Below, piece by piece: positions 23,487-37,500 of a stretch of DNA of 64,000 nucleotides (within the stretch, counting starts at the first letter, position 1; the number at the start of each line of letters is the position of its first letter). A model generated the notes under the pieces. That model had not been told where the DNA came from. It ran no database searches and saw nothing but the letters and a program-made list of their open reading frames with translations. The DNA is from Pomphorhynchus laevis (Eukaryota > Acanthocephala > Palaeacanthocephala > Echinorhynchida > Pomphorhynchidae): the NCBI GenBank assembly GCA_012934845.2, contig WNNJ02002504.1, positions 1-64,000 of the forward strand, given 5' to 3'. The position numbers were made by a program, and so were the translations under genes.

Positions 23487-24181
23487 ATGTCATTCTTCAA
23501 AGCACGACAAAAATGCCAGAATTTCATCAAAATGCAATGTTTTTCACCCATTCTAACATTCATTTTACTTACTGTTATGTATCTGATAGCGCAGAAACAA
23601 ATTCAACAGTCAGTTAACACAGTCAAATTCAACAGAGCCTACAATAATATTACGCTGTAGGTTTGTTTGTAATTATATATATATATTGTAAAAGAGAGCA
23701 TTGAATCGTTGAGGTAGTAGATGAGAACAGAATACTCTCGCACAATAGCAATTCGACAAAAGTGAAGAGTACATAAGTGCACGTTGTCAAACCAAGACTA
23801 TCCTTTTTCCGTATCCTAGTTGTTCTCGCTACCTCATAGAAGGAAATGAATGATTTAAGGCTTGCAACAATACCCAAGTCAATTAAATATGACACAACGC
23901 AGCGTTTTACCAGCAACAATACCATGACAAATAGAAATGTTAACGGATACAGTCATAACGGGAATACTTCTTCCGGCATTCAATATTATAAAGGATCAAC
24001 AGGGGAAACTGTAATGGTAAGCTCACAACCGTTGCCACCGTATAATCAGAAACGACGACAGCCTAAAGTAAGAGTACAATATATACGTATACCTACGCCT
24101 GAGCCAACACACCGCACCGTCAGAAGACGACTTAAAACGCCAATCAGAAAAGTCAAGGTTGTGAACAGATTTAATAACTGA
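23487..24181 (+). CDS. Possible two-exon gene for a small membrane-anchored basic protein
   Basis: Exon 1 (23487-23656) starts MSFFKARQKC and holds one hydrophobic segment (CFSPILTFILLTVMYLIA, residues about 20-37). A GTAGGT donor follows. Joining to 23860 after TTTAAG keeps the frame and gives 163 residues in total. The second exon encodes a Ser/Asn/Thr-rich middle and a strongly basic C-terminus (KRRQPKVRVQYIRIPTPEP, TVRRRLKTPIRKVK). The topology would be a short N-terminal tail, one membrane segment and a long basic domain. The acceptor is poor in pyrimidines. Alternatively, exon 2 is a separate ORF starting at 23846. I do not recognise the family. Confidence 0.35.
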
Positions 24182-24189
24182 TTAGTAGT

Positions 24190-24735
24190 TATTCATCGGT
24201 AATGCTTAGATAAATTAATAACATGACATCTTTAATTTACTGATCAACTTTGTAATAACAATTTCAAAAATTTTGACTTGTATTGCTTATTGATAAAGTT
24301 TGTATATTGTTTTTAAATTATTTTGATATTTCAACTTTATCTATTTTTAAATGTTGACAACGGAAGAATTTAAGTGTTTAATTGTCGTCATGATATAATT
24401 TTATTTTAGCATATTAGCAGTCTTAAAATTTCAAATTCAAGATTCAAAATTTCAAATTCACTGTACATCATAAAAGCAAAAATGATCAAAATCAATTTGC
24501 ATTTTTTGTTAATGCACAGTTTAAAGTACCTATTTAGTCGTAACTAAAATAAACGTATAAGTTATGTAACTTTTTGATGTATTCTCGCTGGTTGAGTTTG
24601 TATAATTTAAATATGAAAACATTACATTTGCCATGTACATATTTTAATACGATTTGCAAACATTTAGTTGTAAATTTTTGAATTTTCACTGTTCACTAAA
24701 TGATGTAATTAATGAAGAGTGAACTCGCTTTATCA
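24190..24735. other. AT-rich spacer downstream of the small gene
   Basis: I see no gene, repeat or RNA signature in this stretch. Confidence 0.4.
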
Positions 24736-24738
24736 TCG

Positions 24739-24833
24739 GGTGCCCCTACGTCTTTCGACAACGCGATCTTGTGGCTTTGACTTGCGCCTAGAGTTTGCAA
24801 TGCACACGCATCCACCATTCGGCCACGAGGGGC
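24739..24833 (-). repeat. tRNA-like sequence with intact acceptor pairing
   Basis: Read on the minus strand it runs 94 nt from TGCCCCT to AGGGGCA, which pair perfectly as an acceptor stem. Box A (TGGCCGAATGG) is perfect, and a five-pair T-arm can form with wobbles around GTCGAAA. The anticodon arm (GTGTGCATTGCAAACTCTA) does not pair. The length fits a class II (Leu/Ser-like) tRNA. Because the same broken arm occurs at 15244, I call it a tRNA-derived repeat. Confidence 0.55.
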
Positions 24834-25397
24834 ATAATGATGTAATTAAAAACGCTATTTAAGAAGACTATAATTGCATTATGTACCTAAGTGCAAGGTT
24901 TTAGACATGTAATATTTTAGAAAGTTATAAATATTGTAGTTTTTCCTTCTAAATGTTTCGAATGACAAAAACAGATAGTTCCAACCCATTATTTCAACAA
25001 TTCGCCAAATTACTGAGTACGTTAATTGACTAATCAATAACCTGGTTGCTTTACTCAATAACCTGGTTGTTTCACTCAATAACTTGGTTACTCAAATATG
25101 ATATTATTCTCAGGTATTTTTACAATCCTCTAAAATAAAGGTTTAATTCCTTTAAAAATTTACTAAAAATAATGCAGACAGAGCATTAAATGACCTTTAA
25201 ATATCGAATATTAATAGAATAAATGAAATTGACCAGTAAATACAACTCCCTGGTCATCTTAAATAAAAAATATTTATTATGCCATTCATATAAATAAAAG
25301 GCAGAATTGTCGAAGCAAAAGTTCACAGGAATCACAAACTGACAAGATATTAACTCATTAATATATGTAAAATAGCAACGTTATATTAAATATACAA

Positions 25398-25589
25398 TTA
25401 TGCTTTTGATTCTGTGATCTGGAAAATAGCAATATAAGGCTTTCGACAAGAATACACCCAATTACTTTCATTCAATTTACGATATACGTTTTGATCGAAG
25501 TTTCGGATATATTTCAACGCATCTTCTGCAGCATCCAGTTTAGCTTGATTAGAATGGGTCACTTGGTATTTAGCCAATGTCTTGTTTGC
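25398..25589 (-). CDS. LARS2: LARS2 terminal exon with stop codon
   Basis: Encodes [31 protein letters not shown], the C-terminal LeuRS domain (VN.K...KI.V pattern), and ends [11 protein letters not shown] with TAA at 25398-25400. The intron before it is 7.5 kb and carries a LINE. Confidence 0.9.
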   Translation of the reverse strand, partial: ANKTLAKYQVTHSNQAKLDAAEDALKYIRNFDQNVYRKLNESNWVYSCRKPYIAIFQITESKA

Positions 25590-28500
25590 CTATTGGAAAA
25601 CCAATATCATTAAATATTATGGCAATTTTTTAATTCATTATATGCATAAATTATACGAGTTTAACTGTGAAAACCTTCAATTGCATGTAATATTCATTAA
25701 ATTACAAACACAGTTCCATATTTTATGCTTTAGTCGATGCTAGACTCGACTAAATAACAACTAGTTCATCGTGTTGCTTAAGATAATTTATTTTATCAAT
25801 TCAATTTAGAATTAATGTTACACGCTTTTTTTCAAATATTATGAACTTGTCAGGTATTATTACGTAGTCAAAAAATAAACGATTATTAAATGATTTTAAA
25901 GAAAACCAATATCCTTGCATATTGTTGCAATTCTAAAAATTTCGTTATTTAATGTATTATAGAATATAATTCATCCATGTATACATAAATGCTCATGCAA
26001 AATATGTTTCTTGTAAATTTAAATGTCATCTTTACGATAAAAATTAATAGTAGTTTTAGTTAATGTTAATTTAATGTTCATATATAGATATATACCTTCT
26101 TTATCATCAATATTGGTTTTATTAAGAATACTGCTACCTGGAAAAATGTTCACTCATTAAATTATTAATAATTATACATTATTTCCGACAAAAATGAAGG
26201 AGTGCCTTATAGTCGTGAATCAAAGTCAAGTTAGTATAAATGGCGGATTTCGTAAGAAATCCTGGACCGTTGTCTACTCAGCACATCCGTGCACTACCAT
26301 TATAATGCCGCATCCATTTAGGATCCAACGAGTGCGGCGACAATTCAGCAACAACCTCTGCCTAATGTTTAAGGATTGTCCGCACAGCAATTCGATCTGC
26401 TAAAGAGCGTAAGCTTCAGACAATTAAGCAATGTGTCGGAAAGGCCTTTATTCACAATGTCACACAGGCAACCGAAACGACCAGTGAGTACTTCATTCTA
26501 CTGATGAGTGTTGCCGGGTACTCATTGGTCGTCTAGAAGTGACATGGTGACTGAAAGTCGTGAATCGAAGTCCAGTCTATCAAGCAACATTATTTAGTAC
26601 AAATGCCGTATTTCGTAAGAAATCCTGGACCGTTGTCTACTCAGCACATCCGTGCACTACCATTATAATGCTGTATCGAATAAGGATCAAACGAGTGCGG
26701 CGACAGTGTAGTATAAAAACTCGAAATGTAATAGTTGGAGAGACAATTTCAATTTCAGTTTTCGTGGGGTGCAAGCGAAGTGTGGTAGCAATATCGTTGC
26801 ATATTGTTGCAATTCTTAAAATTTCCTTATTTAATTAATTATAAAATATAATACGTCCATGTATGCATAAATGCTCATGCAAAATATGTTTTTGTAAATT
26901 TAAATGTCATCTTTACGATATAAATAAATAATAGCAAAAACAGCATAACCACTATCAAGCGCAATATCGAACTTTAATCAAAATTATAACTAAACGCAGT
27001 TTAACAACATAATTAGATTGCATTGACAATAATAACAAGAGCAAAAAGATCGTTATGGATTTGGATACTGAAGAAGATTGGATTCTTGACGAAAGGTCAA
27101 CTCAAAAACAATCAATCAACCCGGTGAGTGATTTAAATGTCATAACGAATTTATTCCATTCACATCCACAAAACAATTATCTTCATCCAATCAAGAACGA
27201 AACATATCTAATTTTACTAAAATTTCCAAACGACAATGCTATTATATCATGAAAAAACACCTGGAGAATGGAGAATGAGAAGAAAAAATGAAATCCTATT
27301 TAAGTATATAAGAAACAACGGATACAATACAAAGATTGTATTCAATGAAATCAATATTAAGGATAAACATATGATGGAAATAAACAACGTAGAAGGAATG
27401 AGTATCACCGAGATGTCTGTTTAAAATAAAGGCATAATTAAAAGCATACCAAACTACCAAGAAAATTAAAAAATCATAGATTTTTGTGCGGAAAAAATTT
27501 TAAAATCATAAGAAAATGCATCACCCAACAGCGATGTAGCCTGCATAATTGAAGCCCCCCCCCTTATAATTTTGAAGAAGCAAGAAGGAACAGAATGGGT
27601 CTGGGAGGTCAGAAAATATTTATCAACAAATTCGAAGATGCCTAGAGCGGCCGGACAATCCTTCAGTGTTTCACATGCCAGGAATGGGGTCATTTCTCCT
27701 CCATGTGTAAAATGGTCAAGCTAAGATGTATGTACTGCAGTGGAGAACATAGATCAGCGGATTGTGAAAGAAAATATAAGAAACATTGTGTAAACTGCTA
27801 GCAGAATCATAAGGCTTTCGACCATACGTGCCCATTATTTTTAGTGTATATAAACAAGTTCAACTTAGCCCCACGAACACCCAAAACGTTTGCTCAAGCC
27901 AGCAAATTGCTTTAAGCACAGCCACACATTAATACTAGTATTACAAAGAAACAAGCGACAGATAAAAGACAGAGTTTTGAAATCGATCCATATAAAGAAA
28001 AAAACCAAAATATTATTGAAGAGGAGAAATACGAAAATTTAAACAATATTATAAAAAACCAAAATGACATAACAATACAACTAAAAGATACAATTGTCAA
28101 ACTGACAGCGAAATTGGAAAAACTAGAACTTGCTTTGAATGAACAAAGAATCGGCACAGTTCGGAAATACATGGATAGAGTATACAAAGAGGGATCTATG
28201 GAGTATTCAATTATTTCAAAAAATAAGGAAAGAAAGGATAAAGAAGCAGCAAGTCAAAATTCCACAAAAGATACGGATAAAGCATCAGAATAAAATAGGA
28301 AGAAAATTATATCGAAAACTTCAAAAGATTACATTCGAAAATGATCAAACAAGCCAATTATAAACTGATCAGTTGGAACTGGGGATCCTGTAAAAACATA
28401 GTGACATTCATCGAACCTCTAAATTATGAAATAATTCTACTACAAGAAGCACGATCAGCCAGCATACTCCATCAACCGAATTAAATTAATTCAAATCAAT

Positions 28501-31500
28501 TCCAAATTTTCGAAAACGGCCAAAACAACGAAAAGGATTTAGCAATTATATGCGTCAACAATCTATTCCCCAAACTAGAAAATAACATAATTGAAGAATG
28601 GGGCAGCATGCTTAGCATTTCTATTCTTTTCAATAACTTTAGGGGCATACTGGTAAACGTATACATTAAGTCAAGCGAACTAAGGAAAAAGAAGTCCAAA
28701 AAAGTCATCTGCAAACACCTAAACAAGATGATGCTTTTGTTCCCTACATGGATGATAGGCGACTTTAACGACAATAAGGTACAATATCGCAAGGTATTTT
28801 ACAGAATCATATGACACTTGTACTACCAGGGACACCAATTTTTTTAACACAAAGGGACACTCTTCATCAATTGATCTGGCATATTTCAATAAATCAACTA
28901 ATAACATAGCGTTAAAACGGATCAAAAACATAGACTCCGGTATCCATGATTGTGGTCATAAGGCAGTCATATGGGTTTGGCAGGAACTGAGAATCCTCAA
29001 ACAGCGTTTCGCTCATAATCCCAAAGAAATCGAAAGATTTAATGTACAACTTTCTGTTTTTTTGTTAAATAGCCAGGCGAATAAGAAAACGATGAATTAA
29101 ATTTCTGATGCAATATATGAACTTAGTAAACTCTTTTTCAAAACGGAGTAAAGCAAAAACAAAACACCAAACAAAATCATCCGCTTGAAAAGAAAAATTA
29201 GGTTTCTTAAAACTATAGGAAATGATAAAGAACGGGAAGCTATTGAATACTTATATCACACAAAATTGCTGGAACACAAAACGAAATCGTTGAAAATACA
29301 GGCAAAATATTCAAAAATGTGGTGGAAGACAATTAAAGAAGTTAGATGGAAAGATTGGAAAAAGGCGGCTAATCATGGATTTCAAAAGAAGGATTGGACG
29401 CAGTGGTAGAGAAAGTCAGAAAACAACACACTTCCAAATTAGGAGATGAAATTCCAGAACTTTCCGAACATGGACCCAGTTTGATAGATTATAAGGAAAG
29501 CAACTCAGGAAATCCATTTCAACTAAATTATATGGACATACTAAAGGCGTGGCCGAAAGCCGCAAAAACATCAAATAACGAACTATCAGCTCCAGCAGTT
29601 GTACTCAAATTAGTAAGCGAAGAAAACAGACTATTGATTGCAAAGGCCTGTATTGATAGTAAACCACAATAATGGAAAGAAATAGGACAAGGAAAAATAA
29701 TTTTCTACCAAAGACAAATAATGTAAACAAGCCAAAAAACGTACGACCAATAACAATCTCAAACTCGTTATTACTGATCTACGAGAAGGCAGTAACAGCA
29801 CAGCTATCCAATTTTACGGAAGACCTAGGTCTCTTTCCAGATAACAATTTCGGATTCAGAAAAAAGCGAAACTCAACGCAGGCGGTAAATTACATACAAA
29901 ACTGTCTAAGAAAGTTATCGTTTGGCAAAATAATTTATTCGTTAGACTTTACAGCAGCTTTCGACTCCATAGAACATGACTATATATTCGACGCGCTTAT
30001 CAGATGCAAAACTCCGGATATACTACTACACAGAATTTATTGGATTCTAAAATCCAGAAGCGCAGGTTTAGAAGGCCCAGCAGAAGAGTTCAGATTTATC
30101 AAAAAAGGAGTACCTCAAAGTTCACCCATCTCTCCTATACTCTTTAATATTGCCACGGTACAGTTGCTTAAAGACTTCAACGAAAGTAATCATGTAGATG
30201 TATGCGTATTTGCTGATGACATTTCTTCCACAGATGGACTAACAACAATGAGAAATTAAAGAACTATATCAAAAAACTATAGAAAGTATTAAAATCAAAG
30301 CTAAATGTATGGGTCTATAACTAAAAGAGAAAAAAACCAAATATATCACTTACAAATGGAAAAAATTTACAAGCTGAATGATCTAAACATATGGATTCAT
30401 GCAAAGAATAATTTAAGAATTCTAGGCAGCAATTTCAATAACCCACTCTCCTATAGGAAAGATTTGGCTTTGGCCAAGATGCTTTTAATTAAAGGTCTCA
30501 AACTTGCCAATAAAGACTATAGATAGAATGTCAGTATAAATGAATGTGTAAACAGCTAAAACTGTTATCTGCCCGGCTTTTACATTCTATGCAGAAACAG
30601 ACCCCCGGAACAACGTCCTAAGTTCTTACAAATGTGTTTAAATATATTTACAAAAAGAAAAGACTGAAAAATTAGCATTCATTCTGATAATAGAAGCCAC
30701 TTTCACTTACTTACGAAGAATCGAGAGAGAGTTAGATGATGTAATAATTAAAACCTTTCTTAATGGCTCTTCTAAAACTTAGAAGAGCCATTACACAAAC
30801 ATTTTTCACAATGGATACTGCAAAATTCTTTGGTTTTGTTTTTAGTGATGAGTACATGAATGATTTTCCAGTTTTCCTAATGTCAGTTTTGCAAGAGGGA
30901 ATGGATGCGAATTGGTCTACGAACCCAATAAAGATATAACACAACAAAACAACTATAGTCGTGATCTAGACAATTCTACTTTCCATAAGAACACATCTAC
31001 ATTTATGCTGTTCAATTATGTCGCAAATTAACATGTCAGCCACTACCAATAATATACAAGCAAATTACAGGAGAAATCTCAGCATTCACTTTCAAATCAA
31101 CGTCATAGTCACTACATAGAACCTCAAGTATTTGTTTGCTAATTAAAAACATCCTAAGTTGTTATACTTTGCTAAATAAAGCATTATTATAATATAGGGA
31201 TTTAGAGTAAGCATAATAGGATATTTCGTTATGTTGAAATAACATAATAGGGAATGTTCCCAATTATGTGGAACGGATAAGGGAATAAGATTTTCTTTTT
31301 CACGAGATAAATTGAGCATACTAAAAATCTAGAATGATCTCAAAATACTATCAATATTGTAAGCTCACTTTTGACGATTATGCAGCATTTGCTAGCGAAA
31401 TTGCTACCTACTCACATTCTTTACAAGTTATCGTATAAACAACATGTTGGTCAAACCGGTATAATGTACATGAGGGGATCACTTCTAGTGCTGTTGCTCA

Positions 31501-34500
31501 GCATTTTGCGAGTTTGAATCATTCCAATGATTTTGAAAATTCATCTATTTTATCACTTGAATGTAATTTGTTATCTCGAATTATTCAAGAAACGTTTTTA
31601 TCAAATAACCTAATTTTATGCTAAATAATAAATCTGATTTCAACCTTAAATTAAATTATAATTAATTATGCTAATATTACATTATTTTAATTTTTCAATT
31701 TGTTTTATGATTTTGTTTTGATTTAGCTTAAACTATAATTAATTACTCTATTATTACATTATTTTAGTATTCAATTCGTAGGTTTTTATACAATTCGTAT
31801 GCTATTAAATAATTGCTTGCTTTCTTCCACCAGTTCAAAATATTACGTAAAATTATAAAATCGAATCATTATGGGTGATCCTGGGCGACGTTTCGAAACT
31901 CACCGAATACTATATATAATAGGGTTGAAATCAATCATAAATTAAATTATAATTAATTATGCTAATATTACATTATTTTAATTTTTTTATTTGTTTTATC
32001 ATTGTTTTATGATTTTGTTTTGATTTAGATTAATCTATAATTAATTAGTCTAATATTAAATTATTTTAATTATACAATTCGTATGCTTTTATCACTTGAT
32101 TTACGATTTTTTTATTTAGTTTAATGGTTTTGTTTTTTGTTTTTTCATTTTTTTGTTTTAAAATTTTTTTTTCATTTTGTGTTGTATGCATGCTTTGTTT
32201 TTCGGTATTTTCTTTCTATTTTTAAATAAAAATGCGGGGCACATCAATGCATATATTTTTACATAAAGGTTAAAAACGAAATTTTGTGAACATTTCATTG
32301 TAATCCTGATTCTGATAGCAAAAGCTATCGAAATATTGTACTTATTTTCAAATAAAGGGAAAATATTTTCTTCGTTGTTCCTTTAAAACTATCTAACCGA
32401 AAAAGATTATGGCTTTAGTGCTAAGTATCAAATTTTTAGTGGTTTGTTAATCCTTTTCAAAAATACAACCCATTTGCAATCTGATTAAAATTTTAGTAGA
32501 ATATATATTTTTACTCACTATTTTATTGTAAAGGCTACGCTTTTTGATTTTGTCTTTTTGAAAGAATTGTAAAGTTGTAGGATCTGGTTAAAATGAACAA
32601 TCACGAAAATTTGTATACTTTTTATAACGAGGAAGAAATACCAGATACTTGGATATAACGAGGAAGAAATACTATATACTTGGATATAATGAGGAAGAAA
32701 TCATAGATACTTTGATATAACGAGGAAGATGAAATACTTACTTAGTTCTATCTCATTTGCAAACTTTAACTCCTATGTTTTTTCTGGAAGAGACAAACTG
32801 CTTAGAAATATCTCAGATGAAGAACATGCATGGTTTAAATTGCGTTATTAAAAATCATCTATTGTAATTCTACGAAATCAATATATTATTCAGCTGTTTA
32901 TTTGTTCGGCTTCCTCTACATCAGTTTATTGGAATAAAAAAATTAAATTTAGCTTTCTGCTTATAGAAAAATAAATATTTGTGATGAAAATACATATAAA
33001 AATATGCAATAACGGAATGTCACATATAAACGAGTCTTAAAGAATACAAATATTTTCTTTAACAATACAGTTTTCTTTAAATGCTAAACTAATGATAATA
33101 GCAAGCACGCGATAAAAGTCAGATAACATACCTTTACATAAAGCAGCATAGGATATTCAGCAGGTACACTTGGAAATGGTTGTTGTTCTACAGGCTAGAA
33201 TTCGCAATTTGTTATATTGAAAATTAAAATTGCTGACATACGTTGTGAAATAAAGTGTGCGATGCCTTCAATTCATCCCATAGACGATTAGCGAGTGATG
33301 GAACTATTGGGTATAGCATAATTAAGACATCAGCGAATGTCTTCTGTAGTTGCTCGGTTTTAGCTGTTTTTAGGCTCGCCTGAACTCTCAAAGGAAATCA
33401 TTATAGAAATTTTAATTGTTTCTGTACATTACTGAGATTTTGGCAGTTAATTTTTGAATTGATATTATTGCATTTGGAATGTGCAAGAGATAATCGAACT
33501 GACAATTGACCTTGAAAGAGAAAATACAACTTAGAAACGTTCACGAGATAGACATGACGCCATTAAAAATAATTGTCATTTTAAGGGTATAGAATTTTTT
33601 GCTACAACTTATATGCAATTCATTAGACAACATTTTTGTTTTCAATGAAGTAGTATCTGTAAAAAACATTTCAAACTCTTCGGATCTTAAATTTCTAGCG
33701 GAACCGTTGAGTGCACCAATAGGATTATGAAATTATCATAAGGATACAAAATCGTACGTCCCACATGGCTGTTCAATGCGTTTGCTAAGAGGTAACATAT
33801 AACTGTATCGCAGTTACACGTTATACGATTTTTTATAATTTTAATTTCAATTATAAAATAATATAGTAATAATATAATAATATATTATATGTAAAAAGGT
33901 ATGTAATACATAAGCTGATAATTATTTTATAAAAATCTTATATTTATTTATATAAGATAAAAATCTTATTTATATAAGATTTTTTATAATTTTAATTTCA
34001 ATTATAAAATAATATAGTAATCATATAATAAAATATTATATATTTTATCATATAATATACTATATGTAAAGAAGTATGTAATTTGCTGATATTAATTATA
34101 TATGAAATACCAGTATATAATAACAATATATTATATATTTATATTATATATAAATATTTAAAGCTGATATAAAGCTGATATGATATCAGCTTTAATATAT
34201 TAAAGCTGATATAACAATAATGGTAAGCGCGCGATAAAGCCATAGAACATACTTAACATAATGCAGAATAGAACATTTAGTAGTCACACTTGGAAATTGT
34301 GTACATTGCTTGTAATTCATTTGATCTTCTTTACACACAGAAACGACCTTTAACAAAAGTCGTTAAAGAACGATCTTTCACGATCTTTATTAAAACGACC
34401 TGCGTCCCTTCTATAAATTAAAAAATTTATTCTCTTATAAAAAAAATTCAAGATATTTTTCACGTTATAACAACTTTAAATATAATATATTTAAATATAA

Positions 34501-37500
34501 ATTGTTAATCCATATTATATAATATATAATATTTAATAAATATTATATAATATATTTTACATATTATATATTGTAAAATTAGAAAAAAAAATTTTAGACT
34601 TTAATTTGTATAATTTATTTAATTAATTAATTATTTAATTATTTATTAAATTATTTTTATAATTTATTTATTTGATTTAATTTAATTTATTTATTATTTT
34701 ATTTTCTATAATACCAGCTATGACACACTCGTTTGTGTGTCAAACGAGTGTGTCAATGTTACATTATTTTTTAGAAGCTCTAAAAATTGATCTATCTGAC
34801 TAATCGTTTGTGATAAATTAACGGACATTGCAGATTACAGCATTTGTAGTGACGGAAATGTGAGCGATTATGCAAAGGGATGCTTGCTTTACAGGATTTA
34901 GTATCAAAATATATCGCTATCTGTAGCTTTCAGTGTTTTTTGAGATATAACCTTAGCTCGTTTCTTTTCTTGCATGCAATTTGCAATCTAGATCGGTGCT
35001 AGATGAATATTGTTTAATAGTTTAATGATAAATATTTTGATGATATCGTATATATTAATGAATAATAATTATTAAATTTTGAGGATTTAGGCTCGATCAA
35101 TGAGCAGTATCTTAGCTACTTAGTTTTGTGCCATAAATTATCTATCACAGCTAATGAATTTCTAAGCGCCAAATTAGAATTATATAAGCTGCGTAACATT
35201 AGTATATAACCAGCGATACGGTTATGATATGGTTAAAATTACGGTTTAAAAAAAGGAATTGTTAAATAGCTGATATTTGATTTTACTCTCATCAAAGATA
35301 TTGAGAAGCGGATCTGTTTAAGTTATGCAGCAATGCGTTCTTTCTACAGGTGTATCGTGGTGAAGCGAGAGTTGAGTTCCAGGCGAAGCTTTCGTTTATC
35401 GCGAAATCCTCGTTCCTATCTTAACCTATGGTCATGAGATTTTGATCATTATCGAATTGATAATATCTCGGATACAGGCAACCGAAGTGAGGTTACATCG
35501 CGGTGTGGCCGGTCTTAGCCTTAGAGATAAGATTTGGAATTCGGACATCCGGAATGGACTCAAAGTAAAGTCACTGCTTTTCAACATCAAAGAAAGTCAG
35601 TGTGGGGGCTAGGACACTTTCTGATAATGTATCGGAATCGCCTGGATGGTTTTCCAGGCCGGACTCTCTGAAAAGAGACCTTGAGCTATACCTCGATACC
35701 AATTGAGAAAAAAATTTCGAAACTGGTCAAAAACGCCGTGGAATATCTGAAAGAGAACTCTGGTCTGTCGCCTAAGATCGCAAGGTCTGGAGTAGTTTGG
35801 TACGTACACTGCCTCCACGACCCGACACATTGACCAGTGGTTGATTAAAACAATCTTGGGTTAATTTTTTTCTTGCCAAGAAATTGATGTGGTTATTTTC
35901 TTTATCATATTTACTTATTAAATTTAATTTATCACATTTCAGTGAGATTTTATTCTATTGTGTCATTAGCCACAACATAGCAACGTTGTTACAAATTTTT
36001 GTTAATGGTTTATTATGCTTCCACTTATTTTAATAGGTAAGAAAACATTTTTGGACTGTCTTAAAATGCAAACTTTTATCAAATGCATATATTCATACGT
36101 TATATAATATTACTTTTCTTAAAATGTAAACTCTTATCAAATGTATATATTAATACGTTATATAATATAAAGGAAACATTTTAGGACGTTTCTTAAAATG
36201 TAAACTTTTCTCAAATGTATATATTTATACTTCATATAATATAACGAAAACATTTTAGGACTTCCCTTAAAATGTAAACTTTTATCAAATGTATATTTAT
36301 CAAATGTATATTTATACTTTATATAATATAAATGAAACATTTTAGGACGCTTCTTAAAATGTAAACTTTTATCAAATGTGTATATTTATACTTTATATAA
36401 TAGAGCGAAAACATTTTAGGACTTCCCTTAAAATGTAAACTCTTATCAAATGTATATATTTATACTTCATATAATATAACGAAAACATTTTAGGACTTCC
36501 CTTAAAATGTAAACGTTTATAGAATGTATATTTATACTTTATATAATAGAGCGAAAACATTTTAGGGCGCTTCTTAAAATGTAAACTTTTCTCAAATGTA
36601 TATATTTATACTTCATATAATATAACGAAAACATTTTAGGACTTCCCTTAAAATGTAAACTTTTATCAAATGTATATTTATACTTTATATAATATAAATG
36701 AAACATTTTAGGACGCTTCTTAAAATGTAAACTTTTATCAAATGTGTATATTTATACTTTATATAATAGAGCGAAAACATTTTAGGACTTCCCTTAAAAT
36801 GTAAACTCTTATCAAATGTATATATTTATACTTCATATAATATAACGAAAACATTTTAGGACTTCCCTTAAAATGTAAACTTTTATCAAATGTGTATATT
36901 TATACTTTATATAATAGAGCGAAAACATTTTAGGACTTCACTTAAAATGTAAACTCTTATCAAATGTATATATTTATACTTCATATAATATAACGAAAAC
37001 ATTTTAGGACTTCCCTTAAAATGTTAACTTTTATCAAATGTATATTTATACTTTATATAATATAAATGAAACATTTTAGGACGCTTCTTAAAATGTAAAC
37101 TTTTATCAAATGTGTATATTTATACTTTAAATAATAAAGCGAAAACATTTTAGGACTTCCCTTAAAATATAAACTATTATCAAATGTATATATTTATACT
37201 TCATATAATATAACGAAAACATTTTAGAACTTCCCTTAAAATGTAAACTTTTATCAAATGTATATTTATACGTTATATAATATAAAGGAAACATTTTAGG
37301 ACGCTTCTTAAAATGTAAACTTTTATCAAATGTTATTTATACTGTATCAAATATAACTTCTATGAAACCTACATAATTGCAAAGATGCTTTGCTATGTAT
37401 CTATATACAGCTGCATGCATAAATTTGAGAATAAATTTCTTATAACTCGCTATTGTCAAATTATCTATCTATTAATCGGTACCAATCACATTTGCCTAAA

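Noticed and set aside
24739-24833. Functional class II tRNA gene
   Set aside because: The acceptor and T-arms pair, but no anticodon stem forms, and the same defect occurs in another copy.
26474-26536. CTGATGAG within a hairpin as a hammerhead ribozyme
   Set aside because: The stem arms pair across the CTGATGA word, and no GAAA follows in the required order.
36158-36340. Minus-strand reading frame in the satellite
   Set aside because: It is a repetitive frame created by the tandem units.
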